DNA of 64,000 bases from Qipengyuania flava (GTDB lineage Bacteria > Pseudomonadota > Alphaproteobacteria > Sphingomonadales > Sphingomonadaceae): positions 2,666,001 to 2,730,000 of the forward strand of contig NZ_CP080410.1 in NCBI RefSeq assembly GCF_019448255.1, written 5' to 3'. Both the position numbers and the translations under genes were made by a program. The notes below the pieces were generated by a model that saw only the letters and a list, made by a program, of their open reading frames with translations, was not told the DNA's origin and did no database searches. The number at the start of each line of letters is the position of its first letter. Position 1 is the first letter of the stretch. Positions 55,476 to 64,000 of this stretch are shown piece after piece.

Positions 55476-57174
55476 ACGCGCGCACCGCCCTTGCCGAGGC
55501 GCCCCAGACAAGCGCGTTAAGGACTGCCAGCCCCGCCGCCAGCACGCCGAACAGCGCGCCCGGCCCGTCAGCGGCGGCAAGGCCAAGGGGCGAGAACACA
55601 AGGTAGAGCAGCACCACACCCGACAGCAGCGAGAAGGCGACCGGACGGGCGAAGCGCCAGGGCGTCATGTCGACCTTGTGGCTGTCGGTAGCCTGGTAGG
55701 GTTCGGCGCGCGGGTGCCAGTATCCGGCCGCCAGCATGATGCCGACCTCGATCACGAACAGGATCGCGTATTGGTGGATGAAGTGCAGCGTCACAGTATC
55801 GTCGAACACGAAACGCAGCAGGCCATAAGCGATCACGTGGAACACGATCACCAGCTTCGCGCCCAGTGCGGGCACGCGGCGGGTGAACAGGCCCATGATC
55901 ACAATCACGACCGTCGGGATGTTGTAGAAGCCGGTGAAGACCCTCACGATCTGCCACAGGCCTTCCTCGGCAAAATAGAGCAGCGGGGCGACGCCGAAGG
56001 AAAACAGCGCGATCACCACGCTGGCGATCTTGGCCACGCGCACCAGATGCGCGTCGCTCGTCGCGCCCTTGCGCGCAGGCGCGTAGATATCGAGCGTGAA
56101 GAGCGTCGCCGCACTGTTCAACAGCGAGTTGAACGAACTGAACACCGCGCCCAGCAGCACGGCGAGGAAAAAGCCGGCCATCCAGGCGGGCAGTACATCC
56201 TCGATCAGGCGCGGATAGGCTTGGTCGATCGTGCCGAGGCCGGGCCCGTAGAGGTGGAAGGCAATGACGCCGGGGACCATCATCATGAAGGGCACCATCA
56301 GTTTGAAGAAACCCGAGGCGAGCACGCCCTTTTGCCCCTCGGCCAGTGACTGCGCGCCAAGCGTGCGCTGGATCACATATTGGTTGGTGCACCAGTAAAA
56401 GAGGTTCGCAAAAATCATGCCGGTAAAGATCGTCCCGAAGGGCGTCGGGTCGCCGGCAGCGCCGATGGCGTTGAGCTTTTCCGGATGGTCGCCGACCAGC
56501 TTTGCGAAGCCGGCGGTAAAGCTACCCTCGCCCAGCGCGATCAGGCCGAGCACCGGGACCAGCGTGCCAATGATGAGCAGGCCGATCCCGTTGAGCGTAT
56601 CGGACACCGCAACCGCCTTCAGCCCGCCAAAGATCGCATAGGCCGCGCCGGTCAGGCCGATCACCACAACGGTCAGCACCAGCGCGGGGAAATAGGCAAG
56701 GCCCGATAGCTGCGGCACGTCGAAGAACTGCATCACCGCGATCGAGCCGGAATAGAGCACCGAGGGGATGGTCACGAGCCCGTAGCCCAGCATGAACAGC
56801 ACCACCGACATGCGCTGCACCGTCCCGTCGAACCGGTCGGCTAGGAATTCGGGCAGGGTCGTGAAGGCGCCCGCGAGGTAGCGGGGTAGGAAGAGGAACG
56901 CCATCGCCACCGTCGCGACCGCGGCGGTCACTTCCCAAGCCATGCTGGAGAGATTGTAGCCATAGGCCGAGCCGTTAAGGCCGATGAGCTGCTCCGCCGA
57001 CAGGTTCGTCAGCAGCAGCGACCCGGCGATGAACCCCGCCGTCAGCCCGCGCCCGCCGAGGAAATAGCCGTCCTTGGTCTCGACCGAGCCGCGCGTCTTG
57101 CGCCAGCTGATGCACGCGATCAGCGCCATTACCGCTGCGCAGGAAGCGATTGTGAAACCCAGGGACCCGTCCAT
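55468..57174 (-). CDS. SSS family sodium:solute symporter
   Basis: 568 aa, about 13 transmembrane segments. Sodium-symporter family motifs: SLLLTNLSAEQLIGLNGSAYG, WCTNQYVIQRTLGAQSLAEGQKG and GAVFSSFNSLLNSAATLFTLDI, typical of SLC5-type sugar, polyol or amino-acid carriers. Imports a solute with sodium. Convergent and slightly overlapping with the TauD-family gene; the D-threonine-aldolase-like gene lies 60 bp upstream on the same strand. Confidence 0.92.
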   Translation of the reverse strand: MDGSLGFTIASCAAVMALIACISWRKTRGSVETKDGYFLGGRGLTAGFIAGSLLLTNLSAEQLIGLNGSAYGYNLSSMAWEVTAAVATVAMAFLFLPRYLAGAFTTLPEFLADRFDGTVQRMSVVLFMLGYGLVTIPSVLYSGSIAVMQFFDVPQLSGLAYFPALVLTVVVIGLTGAAYAIFGGLKAVAVSDTLNGIGLLIIGTLVPVLGLIALGEGSFTAGFAKLVGDHPEKLNAIGAAGDPTPFGTIFTGMIFANLFYWCTNQYVIQRTLGAQSLAEGQKGVLASGFFKLMVPFMMMVPGVIAFHLYGPGLGTIDQAYPRLIEDVLPAWMAGFFLAVLLGAVFSSFNSLLNSAATLFTLDIYAPARKGATSDAHLVRVAKIASVVIALFSFGVAPLLYFAEEGLWQIVRVFTGFYNIPTVVIVIMGLFTRRVPALGAKLVIVFHVIAYGLLRFVFDDTVTLHFIHQYAILFVIEVGIMLAAGYWHPRAEPYQATDSHKVDMTPWRFARPVAFSLLSGVVLLYLVFSPLGLAAADGPGALFGVLAAGLAVLNALVWGASARAVRASS

Positions 57175-57234
57175 CGGCCAAGGGTTTAGCCCAAATGCCG
57201 CGCTTGGCTAGGGCCATGGCGGAAGGGTGGTGGC

Positions 57235-58377
57235 CTAGCGCGCTCGTCCGCGTGCGCTGACGGGCCAGATGTCCGCAAGAGTGCCATCGCGAACCACGTG
57301 GTAATGATCATAGAGGTTCACTGTCGGGTCGCAGTGCGGCACGACCAGGCTCACCGGGTCCCCGGGACGCAGGCGGTCGCCGATATCGCTTCCCACGAGC
57401 GCCCCGTGCTCGTCGCCCATGAAGGCAAAGACCGTTTCGGGAGGCGCACCGCTGGAAACCTGCGGGCTCCCTCCATCGGTCGAGAGCGACTTGAACCCCG
57501 CATCGACTGTGACGAGGCCCTTGTGGTTGGCACTGACGACACGCGCATCAACCGCGAGAGACGTCTCGAAGGGCGCTTCACCGCTCCCGTCGAGATCGCA
57601 GTCGAGATACTGCGCATCCATGAAGACGTACGAACCCGTCTGGAGTTCGGTAAATGCGCCCAGCTCGAGATCTATCGCATGGGTCCCGGTGCCGGAGCCG
57701 GTCACGATTTCGGGAGGGAAGCCGGCTTCGCGAAGCGCCCCGATGACATCTCGCAGGTATCGCGTGCGCTCCTCGATCGCTGCTCGGCGGGCCGCGTAAT
57801 CCTCGATGTGCTGCTGCGACCCGCAATAGAACTGGAGTCCGCGCAGGCGCAGCCTTGGACAATCGGCAATTGTCCTGGCCAAGTCGACCGCCGCCTCGGG
57901 CGATGCGACACCAGTGCGGCGAATACCGGGATCGACATCGATGACCACGTCGAGCGTGGCATCGATGCGGGCCAGCTGATCATCAATAACCGAAGCGACC
58001 TGCGGGTTGTCGACGACAGCCATGAGGCGCTCTGCACGCGGGGCAAGCTTCGCCAAGCGGTTGATTGCGGCAGGCGCTGCGACGGGCGATGTGATGAGCA
58101 CTCCCGCCACGCCTGCATCGACCATGACCTCGGCCTCGCCAATCTTGGCGCAGCAAATACCCACCGCGCCGGCAGCCAGCTGACGGTGAGCGATATCGAC
58201 GCTCTTGTGCGTCTTGGCGTGTGGACGCAGCGCTACTCCCTTCTCGTCCGCCTTTGCCTGCATCGCAGCGATGTTGCGGTCCAGCCGGTCGAGATCGAGC
58301 ACCAGCACGGGCGTGTTGAGCGCCGCACGCGATCCCTGCTGACCGATAAGGTGCGCATGGAGCTCCCGGTCGTCCAT
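57235..58377 (-). CDS. D-threonine aldolase / DSD1 family PLP enzyme
   Basis: 380 aa alanine-racemase-fold enzyme. PLP lysine in RPHAKTHKS (about 52-60), phosphate-binding GSGTGTHA, and the metal-binding C-terminal HCDPTVNLYDHYHV of the D-threonine/3-hydroxy-D-aspartate aldolase and D-serine dehydratase group. Cleaves a D-beta-hydroxy amino acid. Its ATG overlaps the stop of the upstream lactone oxidase (ATGA). Confidence 0.92.
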   Translation of the reverse strand: MDDRELHAHLIGQQGSRAALNTPVLVLDLDRLDRNIAAMQAKADEKGVALRPHAKTHKSVDIAHRQLAAGAVGICCAKIGEAEVMVDAGVAGVLITSPVAAPAAINRLAKLAPRAERLMAVVDNPQVASVIDDQLARIDATLDVVIDVDPGIRRTGVASPEAAVDLARTIADCPRLRLRGLQFYCGSQQHIEDYAARRAAIEERTRYLRDVIGALREAGFPPEIVTGSGTGTHAIDLELGAFTELQTGSYVFMDAQYLDCDLDGSGEAPFETSLAVDARVVSANHKGLVTVDAGFKSLSTDGGSPQVSSGAPPETVFAFMGDEHGALVGSDIGDRLRPGDPVSLVVPHCDPTVNLYDHYHVVRDGTLADIWPVSARGRAR

Positions 58378-59630
58378 CAGCTGAACAAGCCCTCGAGATG
58401 CGGGTTGAGAAACTTGCCGGCAGGATCAGCCTCCCGGCGCACGGCGCGATAGCGCTCTGCCATGGGATAGAGCGCGTTGACGTCGTCGCGCGTCAGCGTA
58501 TGGCGCTTTGCCCAATGGGGTCGTCCACCATGGGCGCGGAAGATTGCCTCCGCCTCCAGGAACAGGTCCCGCCACGGCATCTTCGCATACTGGTGCATCG
58601 AAATTGCGGCGACTGGCCCCGCGTTCATGGGACTCATCCAAATGTCGTCCGCAGCGACAAGGCGGAATTCGAACGGGAAGGAAACCGGCAGTCGCTTCTT
58701 GCGGATCCAGGTCACCAGCTCATCGAGCGTTTCCAGCCCGACCGACTGGGGCATTTCGTATTCCATCTCTTCGAAGGGAATGGTTCGATCCGACGGGAAG
58801 ATCGTGTGGGCAGGTCCCTTGCGCCGCCCGTGCATTTCCGACCGCATCATCAGTCGCTGAAGCGTGGGCACGAGCGGGGGGACCATCGCCCCGATGTTGA
58901 GCAGCCGGCGGAAGCTGGCCTCCTCCATGTCCGTCGTGGTGGGCGGCGGGTCGCAAGGATCGCAGGGTTCCAGCGTCTTCAAAATCACCGTGTCGGCATG
59001 GGGAAAGAACCAGAATTCGACGTGGCGCAGCTCGCGGGCCAATTCGAAGTATCGCTCGCGAATTTCGGCCCAGGGGCGCTTCTCGATCCGCTCGCGAAGG
59101 TGATAGGCCGGGACCACATCGCACTCGATCTCGGTCGCGATACCGAACATCCCCAGCGACAGGCGCTGCGCTTCGAACAGGTCCGCTTCGGTGCTCGCAT
59201 CGCACCAGGTCGCTTGCCCGTCCGGCCCGACGAGGCGGAAACCGCGAGCGAAGGTCGCGAGATTGCCGAGCTCGAGGCCCGTCCCATGCGTGCCGGTCGC
59301 CATCGCTCCTGCAAGCGACTGCGGGTTGACGTCGCCCTGGTTCGCCAGCGCGAGCCCGTGCTCCCAAAGCTCATGCGTCACGCGCTTGATGCTCCAGCCG
59401 GCCGGAACGCGTGCGGTTCGCCTGTCCGAGGCGATCGTCAGGCGGCCATCCAGCTCGGCCAGGCTGACGATGACGTCGTCATCGGCACATAGCGGCATGA
59501 ACGAGTGCCCTGCACCCGTCGGCCTGACCGTTGTCGCCCCGCGCACCAGCGCGCCGAGTTCGTCCTCGGTCCGCGGCAGGTGGACCACCCCCGCTGCGTT
59601 CACGCTGCCTGACCAGTTGGACCAGCTCAT
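58377..59630 (-). CDS. FAD-linked sugar-1,4-lactone oxidase (D-arabinono-lactone oxidase family)
   Basis: 417 aa. N-terminal FAD PCMH domain with RPTGAGHSFMPL and GTHGTGLELGN, C-terminal ALO domain with HWAKRHTLTRDDVNALYP and ADPAGKFLNPHLEGLF. Oxidises an aldonolactone or alditol at C2 with oxygen or another acceptor. Translationally coupled to the downstream aldolase-like gene. Confidence 0.9.
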   Translation of the reverse strand: MSWSNWSGSVNAAGVVHLPRTEDELGALVRGATTVRPTGAGHSFMPLCADDDVIVSLAELDGRLTIASDRRTARVPAGWSIKRVTHELWEHGLALANQGDVNPQSLAGAMATGTHGTGLELGNLATFARGFRLVGPDGQATWCDASTEADLFEAQRLSLGMFGIATEIECDVVPAYHLRERIEKRPWAEIRERYFELARELRHVEFWFFPHADTVILKTLEPCDPCDPPPTTTDMEEASFRRLLNIGAMVPPLVPTLQRLMMRSEMHGRRKGPAHTIFPSDRTIPFEEMEYEMPQSVGLETLDELVTWIRKKRLPVSFPFEFRLVAADDIWMSPMNAGPVAAISMHQYAKMPWRDLFLEAEAIFRAHGGRPHWAKRHTLTRDDVNALYPMAERYRAVRREADPAGKFLNPHLEGLFS

Positions 59631-59787
59631 TGCGCCGCAAGCCTAACACGCAGGCGTATCGAAGCCAGCCTTTTTGCGATGCCGCCGCCCTTCGAAAAGC
59701 AGGCCGTGGAAAGCGGGTCTGACCTGCACCTTCGATTGGCTACGCGCAGGCAAAGGGATCTCCGCGCCCAGGTACGTGCTCGCAATT

Positions 59788-62337
59788 TCAACGCGATCCG
59801 CTAACCCGGTAGAGGTCGTTGCGACGGCCTCCGATCGGTCCCACGCTGATCATCTTGCGGTGCAGGTCCAGCTGAACCTGGACGTTCCTCGACCGATCCT
59901 GAAGGTAGACAGACCAGTCGTCACGGCCGGTTTCGATGAAGGTGAACTTCAGCCGTCCAGCCGCATCGTATTCGGCCCAGCCCGGCCCGAGCTTCTTGCG
60001 GAACGACCCTCCGGGGAAATCGACGCGCTGAACGTTTCTGCCGTTCACACCCGTATTGCGGGCGCCCTGCGCCTGGCGAGACCGATCCGCCTGCGCGCGC
60101 GCGGCCTCGGCCTGCCGACGGCGTTGTTCGGCCAGTTGCGCCTCGCGTTGCTGCCGCTGGCGCTGGGCCTGCGCACGCTGTTGCTGCTGCCTTTCGGCCT
60201 GGCGGCGCCGCTCTTCCTGTTGCTGCCGGAGACGCTGGGCAGCGGCCTGCTGTTCGCGCCGCCGTTGCTCTGCCAGACGCTGCTGCTGCTGCCGCTGTCG
60301 ATTGGCTTCCGCCTGCCTGCGGCGTTGCTCGTCGGCGGCGCGCTGTTGGCGCTGGCGTTCGGCTTGCAATCGCCTCTGTTCTTCAGCGGCGCGTTGCTGG
60401 CGATTGCGCTCAGCCTGCACCTCGCGCGTCCGGTCAGGAAGCGTGGCAGCCTGTCTCGGCGAGCTGTCCATGGCGGATCCGCCCCCCTGCCCCTCCCTGT
60501 AGGAACGGGTGATGCGATAGGCATCGCCGCGGCGCCCGCTGATCGGACCGATCGAGATCATCTTGCGGTGCAGGTCGAGCTGCACAGATACGTTGCGGGA
60601 CCTGTCGACGAGATAGACCGACCATTCGTCGCGCTGCGTTTCGGCGAAGTTGTAGCGCGCGTTGCCGTTCTGCGCGATTTCCAGCCAACGCTTGGGCGCG
60701 GTCCGGACAAAGCGGCCACCATTGTAGTCGACCTGTCCGACGCTGTAGCCGTTGATGACGCCCCCCTGTCTCGGCTGGCTGGTCTGCGCAGGCGATGACG
60801 AAGAAGGAGATGACGGTTCCTGCCGAGGCCGCTGGGCAGCCGGCTCTCTGCCGATCCGGTAGGAGCGCGAGATGCGGTACAGGTCGCGCATGCCGGAGCC
60901 TGGCGGCGCGTAAAGCACCATCTTGCGGTAGAGATCGATCCTCATTCGGATGTCGCGCGTCCGGTCGATCACATAGACCGAATATTCGTCCCGTCCCGTC
61001 TCTTCGAAGGTGAAGATCGGGCGACCCGAACTGTTGTACTCGGTCCACTGCCGGGTCGCGGTCTGGCGGAAGACATTGCGACCGGCATCCACCTTCACGA
61101 GATTGCCGGCGTTCACGCCGGAGGTCGTGAAGGGGCCGTTGGGAAGCGGGCTGCCCGGCGGGCCGTTACGCCCCGGGGTATTGCGGCCCGACGTGTTGCT
61201 ACCCGAAGACGGCGGCACGTAATTCGTCGCGCTGCCATCGAAACGATCCTCAATCGGACCGGCTCCACCCGATTCGAACCCGCCGGCAGCTTCGAAGACC
61301 TTGAGCAATGTCGCCGGATCGCCTTGCGAACGTGCGGTCTTCGGCGAAAGCCTCATCATGTCGTTGCCGCAAGCGTTCTGCTTGGTCACCGTGAAATGCG
61401 ATCCGGGTGCAAGATAGTGTGCGCCGGTTTCGTCGCGGAGCACCTCAGGACCGCCGGTGATGTGGTATTCGGGCATGCGCCTGCACTGGAAAGGCCAGGC
61501 ATAGCCGGCATACTGCCCCGCCATCACCACCGACCCGTTTTCCATCAGGTATTCGCCGAATTTTCTCGCGCCGTAGGTCGCAAGGACCTGGACCGATTCC
61601 TTGGCCGCTTCCTTGATCAGCTTCTTGGCAACCTGCTTGGCAGCAACCCGGCCCGCCGTGGCGCCAAGCGACGTGCCGCCCGAAAGAACGCCAAGCGCCA
61701 CTTCGCCGACAATCTCGACGACCGGCTGGACGCAATCGGCATCGGTGAGGGGGCTTCTGCCGTCAGGCTGGATGTGCATGCGAAGCGTGAACCAGACCGC
61801 CCCGGTGTCTCGGGCGTAGGTCCCCGGATTGCCGTTGAACTTGGCCGGAATGACATCGTAGTAGAGGCACCCCGCCTGCTCGAGCGAGAAGGCGACCGGC
61901 CACTGGGTGTGGTTCACGAAGCGGAAGCCGGGGCTCGCACGGCGGTCCGAGTTGCTGACCTTGGCGAATTCCTGCCGCGAGAAGATGCGGTAGCTGTCGC
62001 CATAGGCCTCGATGCGGAATTCGGAATAGCCGGTCCCGCTGGATTCATACGGCGTTACGCTGAGGCGTTCGCCGTGCTGTGAGCGACTGCCCGGTGCAAC
62101 CCGCCCCCCGATCTTGTGGATCAGGCACAGGCCGCGTCTGTCGGTGGCGACCCATGTCCGGCCCGGCGCCACGGTGTACTTGTCGTTGCTGCAGCCGGTG
62201 TACCGAACCGTGCCGGTGATCGTGTAAGGCGTGTTATTGGTTATCCGCGCCTGGTCGTAAGCATGCGCCGCGGACGGAATCAATCCCAGCGCGCCCAGCG
62301 CAAGCAGGACCCTCAACAGCGCAACGCGAACATCCAT
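59788..62337 (-). CDS. Large exported protein with three copies of an ~80-residue module and a Gln/Arg-rich coiled linker
   Basis: 849 aa, no family recognised. Signal peptide (LLRVLLALGALGLIPSAAHA). An N-terminal beta domain (28-200, RITNNTPYTITGTVRYTGC), a hydrophobic helical part (205-265), then three modules at 412-493, 533-613 and 768-846. Each reads V..G..FR......W.E....GR..F.F.ET.RDEWSVY..DRSR...V.LDLHRKM....P..GRR.D.YR. Between modules 2 and 3 lies a Gln/Arg/Ala-rich coiled segment (636-756). The longer open frame upstream is rejected because the signal peptide starts at 62337. Divergent from an exported repeat-type protein. Confidence 0.8.
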   Translation of the reverse strand: MDVRVALLRVLLALGALGLIPSAAHAYDQARITNNTPYTITGTVRYTGCSNDKYTVAPGRTWVATDRRGLCLIHKIGGRVAPGSRSQHGERLSVTPYESSGTGYSEFRIEAYGDSYRIFSRQEFAKVSNSDRRASPGFRFVNHTQWPVAFSLEQAGCLYYDVIPAKFNGNPGTYARDTGAVWFTLRMHIQPDGRSPLTDADCVQPVVEIVGEVALGVLSGGTSLGATAGRVAAKQVAKKLIKEAAKESVQVLATYGARKFGEYLMENGSVVMAGQYAGYAWPFQCRRMPEYHITGGPEVLRDETGAHYLAPGSHFTVTKQNACGNDMMRLSPKTARSQGDPATLLKVFEAAGGFESGGAGPIEDRFDGSATNYVPPSSGSNTSGRNTPGRNGPPGSPLPNGPFTTSGVNAGNLVKVDAGRNVFRQTATRQWTEYNSSGRPIFTFEETGRDEYSVYVIDRTRDIRMRIDLYRKMVLYAPPGSGMRDLYRISRSYRIGREPAAQRPRQEPSSPSSSSPAQTSQPRQGGVINGYSVGQVDYNGGRFVRTAPKRWLEIAQNGNARYNFAETQRDEWSVYLVDRSRNVSVQLDLHRKMISIGPISGRRGDAYRITRSYREGQGGGSAMDSSPRQAATLPDRTREVQAERNRQQRAAEEQRRLQAERQRQQRAADEQRRRQAEANRQRQQQQRLAEQRRREQQAAAQRLRQQQEERRRQAERQQQQRAQAQRQRQQREAQLAEQRRRQAEAARAQADRSRQAQGARNTGVNGRNVQRVDFPGGSFRKKLGPGWAEYDAAGRLKFTFIETGRDDWSVYLQDRSRNVQVQLDLHRKMISVGPIGGRRNDLYRVSGSR

Positions 62338-62542
62338 CGACGCCTCCCCCAAAGCGTTTGATGACCATCGCGACCACTGATTTCCTTGAGCCTTAACGCT
62401 GACCTTCCAATTCTCCAAATCCAATCCGCCCGGGGTTCTGGTGCCCTCGTCCGGCACCTCAGTCGCGGGAGGCTTCCTTTGGCCACCCCTCCCGGTTACA
62501 CATTGCGTGGGGAGCGACAGCCTTTGGCTTGGGGGGACTGCA

Positions 62543-64000
62543 ATGCCGCGCCATGCACGCCGACATACCGTGCGGAGGATGATTTCCGGTTCGGCGATCT
62601 GCCTGTCGATGGGGGCACCGGCCATCTCCGCCATGGCGCAAAACGCGCCGGAGATGCCGACGAACTTCCCTTGCGAGAATTACACGATCGGTTCGTTCTA
62701 TAGCGGGCCCGAGTTTGGCGAGGTCATCACCGAAGCCTACGGCGCGCTGGTGAAGATCGAAGCCCCGATCCCGGAATGGGAGTGGGAACAAAGGCGCGAA
62801 CCGGCCTATCTCGCGAAGTCGTCTCGTCCCGAAATACTGTTTCAGTCCGGCGCCCATGCGGCGGCGCTCCTTGCCTATGAAATTCGCGCGGGCCAGCTTT
62901 GGACCCGGGGGCATAGGAATGCCGCCATCAGGGACCTGCGCACCGCGGTGCAGCAAGCTGAGGATGCCGGGATGCCGCGTGGTCCCGATTACCAGCGGGT
63001 TCGCAACACGCTCACCGAATACGAGGCTGCGCCGACCCGCAGCGACACGGGACGCACACCAGACCAGAGCGAGAAGAAAACCTACTGGACGATATCACCC
63101 TGCCAGAACGAGGACTGGTCGCGCTGGATCGAAAGGCAGGAAACAGCGCCCGTCCGCATCACGCCGCTGATCGAGCGAGCCATGGGCTATCACCTCGAAG
63201 ATACCGACGGCCTGCTCGGGGTTATCCGCGAAGGCCGGACCGCGGAGCTGGAGGCGGATCTCAAGGCCGCAGTTGCTGCCAATCGCGATATGGCGTTCAC
63301 CGACACCCTGTCAGCCGACCCCTACGCCCTCGTGCTGGCTGACCTCTACCGCGCGACCGACCGCCGCACCGAAGCCATCGGCTTGCTGCTGGACGAGCTG
63401 GCGCTGCGTGCCGGCAACCCGGTCGAAGCGGCCGACTTCAATCGCGACTATGGCGAACGCCTGGCGCGCCTCTATGTCGAGGCGGGCGAACTCGAACTGG
63501 CCGAACGCTACGCCCGGCTTGCAGAGGCTGGTGCGGTGCCGATCGAAACGGACCGCAGCTCGGCCGGGGTCAACGCCCGCCTCCCGCTTGAATTGACGCG
63601 AGGGGATTTTGCAGCCGCCGAAGAGGCTATCTACGACAATTTCGTAGAGGGCTTCGATGCCGGTCCCAACGGTTGGCTGGCGATTGCATCCTTGCAGCGC
63701 AGGCAGGGCCATCCGGACCTTGCCGACGCAGTGCTGTCCTGGCTGCGCGACGTTCGATTGGTCGATGAAACCGAGGGCCCCTATCAGCCAGATCTCGCGG
63801 CCCGTACACACTATGCCGGCGCGCTGGTCCGCCGCGACCAGCGCCGCAACGCGGAGGCGCTGGCCATCGTCCAGCGCCTTGCAGAAGCGCCTGATGCAGG
63901 GGAGCGCGACGCGAATTTTGCAGTCGCGCTGAACCAGCTGCTTGTCGAACTGCTGATCGCAGAGGGCAAGCACGGCGCAGAGCTCGCGGCCGCTACCCGC
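62543..64000 (+). CDS. Exported protein with helical repeats, truncated by the window end
   Basis: At least 486 codons, open to the right edge. Signal sequence follows an arginine-rich start (MPRHARRHTVRRMISGSAICLSMGAPAISAMAQ, in parts), then helical, TPR-like repeats such as EIRAGQLWTRGHRNAAIRDLRTAV and AERYARLAEAG. GGGGGGACTGCA precedes the ATG at 62543; a second in-frame ATG at 62579 has a less suitable leader. The helical layout and export resemble the earlier TPR-CHAT protein, so a C-terminal catalytic domain may lie beyond the window; not visible. Confidence 0.75.
   Translation, partial: MPRHARRHTVRRMISGSAICLSMGAPAISAMAQNAPEMPTNFPCENYTIGSFYSGPEFGEVITEAYGALVKIEAPIPEWEWEQRREPAYLAKSSRPEILFQSGAHAAALLAYEIRAGQLWTRGHRNAAIRDLRTAVQQAEDAGMPRGPDYQRVRNTLTEYEAAPTRSDTGRTPDQSEKKTYWTISPCQNEDWSRWIERQETAPVRITPLIERAMGYHLEDTDGLLGVIREGRTAELEADLKAAVAANRDMAFTDTLSADPYALVLADLYRATDRRTEAIGLLLDELALRAGNPVEAADFNRDYGERLARLYVEAGELELAERYARLAEAGAVPIETDRSSAGVNARLPLELTRGDFAAAEEAIYDNFVEGFDAGPNGWLAIASLQRRQGHPDLADAVLSWLRDVRLVDETEGPYQPDLAARTHYAGALVRRDQRRNAEALAIVQRLAEAPDAGERDANFAVALNQLLVELLIAEGKHGAELAAATR

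Noticed and set aside
59674-60798. A 374-codon plus-strand frame with Leu-rich hydrophobic stretches
   Set aside because: It is the complement of the Gln/Arg-rich coiled segment of the triple-module protein, which would give Leu/Cys/Ala-rich hydrophobic text by chance.

Overview
The window is high-GC (about two-thirds G+C by eye) and densely packed, with gene content typical of an alphaproteobacterium of the Sphingomonadales, most likely Erythrobacteraceae (Erythrobacter/Qipengyuania/Altererythrobacter type). The placement is inferred from a ClpX-docking alpha-type SspB beside hisB, many ATGA/TGATG-coupled operons, acyl-CoA dehydrogenase clusters, GPH-type MFS and tandem DUF885 peptidases. 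I saw no rRNA, tRNA, CRISPR array or classical insertion sequence. No gene-free stretch exceeds 300 bases; the longest is about 290 bases (29040-29330).

Layout. 1-2527: end of a his operon (hisB, start of hisH) divergent from sspB, a small unknown gene and gmk. 2524-12657: acyl-CoA/lipid catabolism. A minus-strand operon (two acyl-CoA dehydrogenases, SDR, SMP-30 lactonase) diverges from a plus-strand series (SDR, GPH transporter, ACAD10/11-like dehydrogenase, zinc alcohol dehydrogenase, APH-type kinase). 12711-17734: dapD, small membrane and stress-type proteins, an exported M19 dipeptidase, DUF427-cupin-DoxX, SWIB and PEBP proteins. 17959-29039: S41 lipoprotein protease, a five-gene overlapping minus-strand operon ending in membrane proteins, thioesterase, fasciclin lipoprotein, HPF-like protein and an unusual photolyase-like protein.

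29331-34712 is the accessory hot spot. A yaiI/DUF188 gene is broken by a roughly 137-bp insert containing five perfect hairpins. Next comes an AT-richer two-gene unit, a beta-class DNA methyltransferase followed by a DGQHR-domain protein, wedged between yaiI and thiC. thiC carries a TPP riboswitch. The methyltransferase starts 26 bases after the thiC stop on the same strand, so the two-gene unit may be read from the thiC transcript. It is the best candidate for an undescribed defence or DNA-modification system here.

34749-46827: membrane protein, Lrp/AsnC regulator divergent from an exported esterase, a YadA-like trimeric autotransporter, an exported CHAT-domain protein and an S9 peptidase. 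46906-59630: two tandem DUF885 peptidases, a Baeyer-Villiger-type monooxygenase, an oxidoreductase/AKR/TauD operon, an SSS symporter, a D-threonine-aldolase-like enzyme coupled to a sugar-lactone oxidase. 59788-64000: a large exported protein with three copies of an about 80-residue module and a Gln/Arg-rich linker, divergent from an exported protein that runs off the window end. All assignments come from reading the sequence; no database search was possible.
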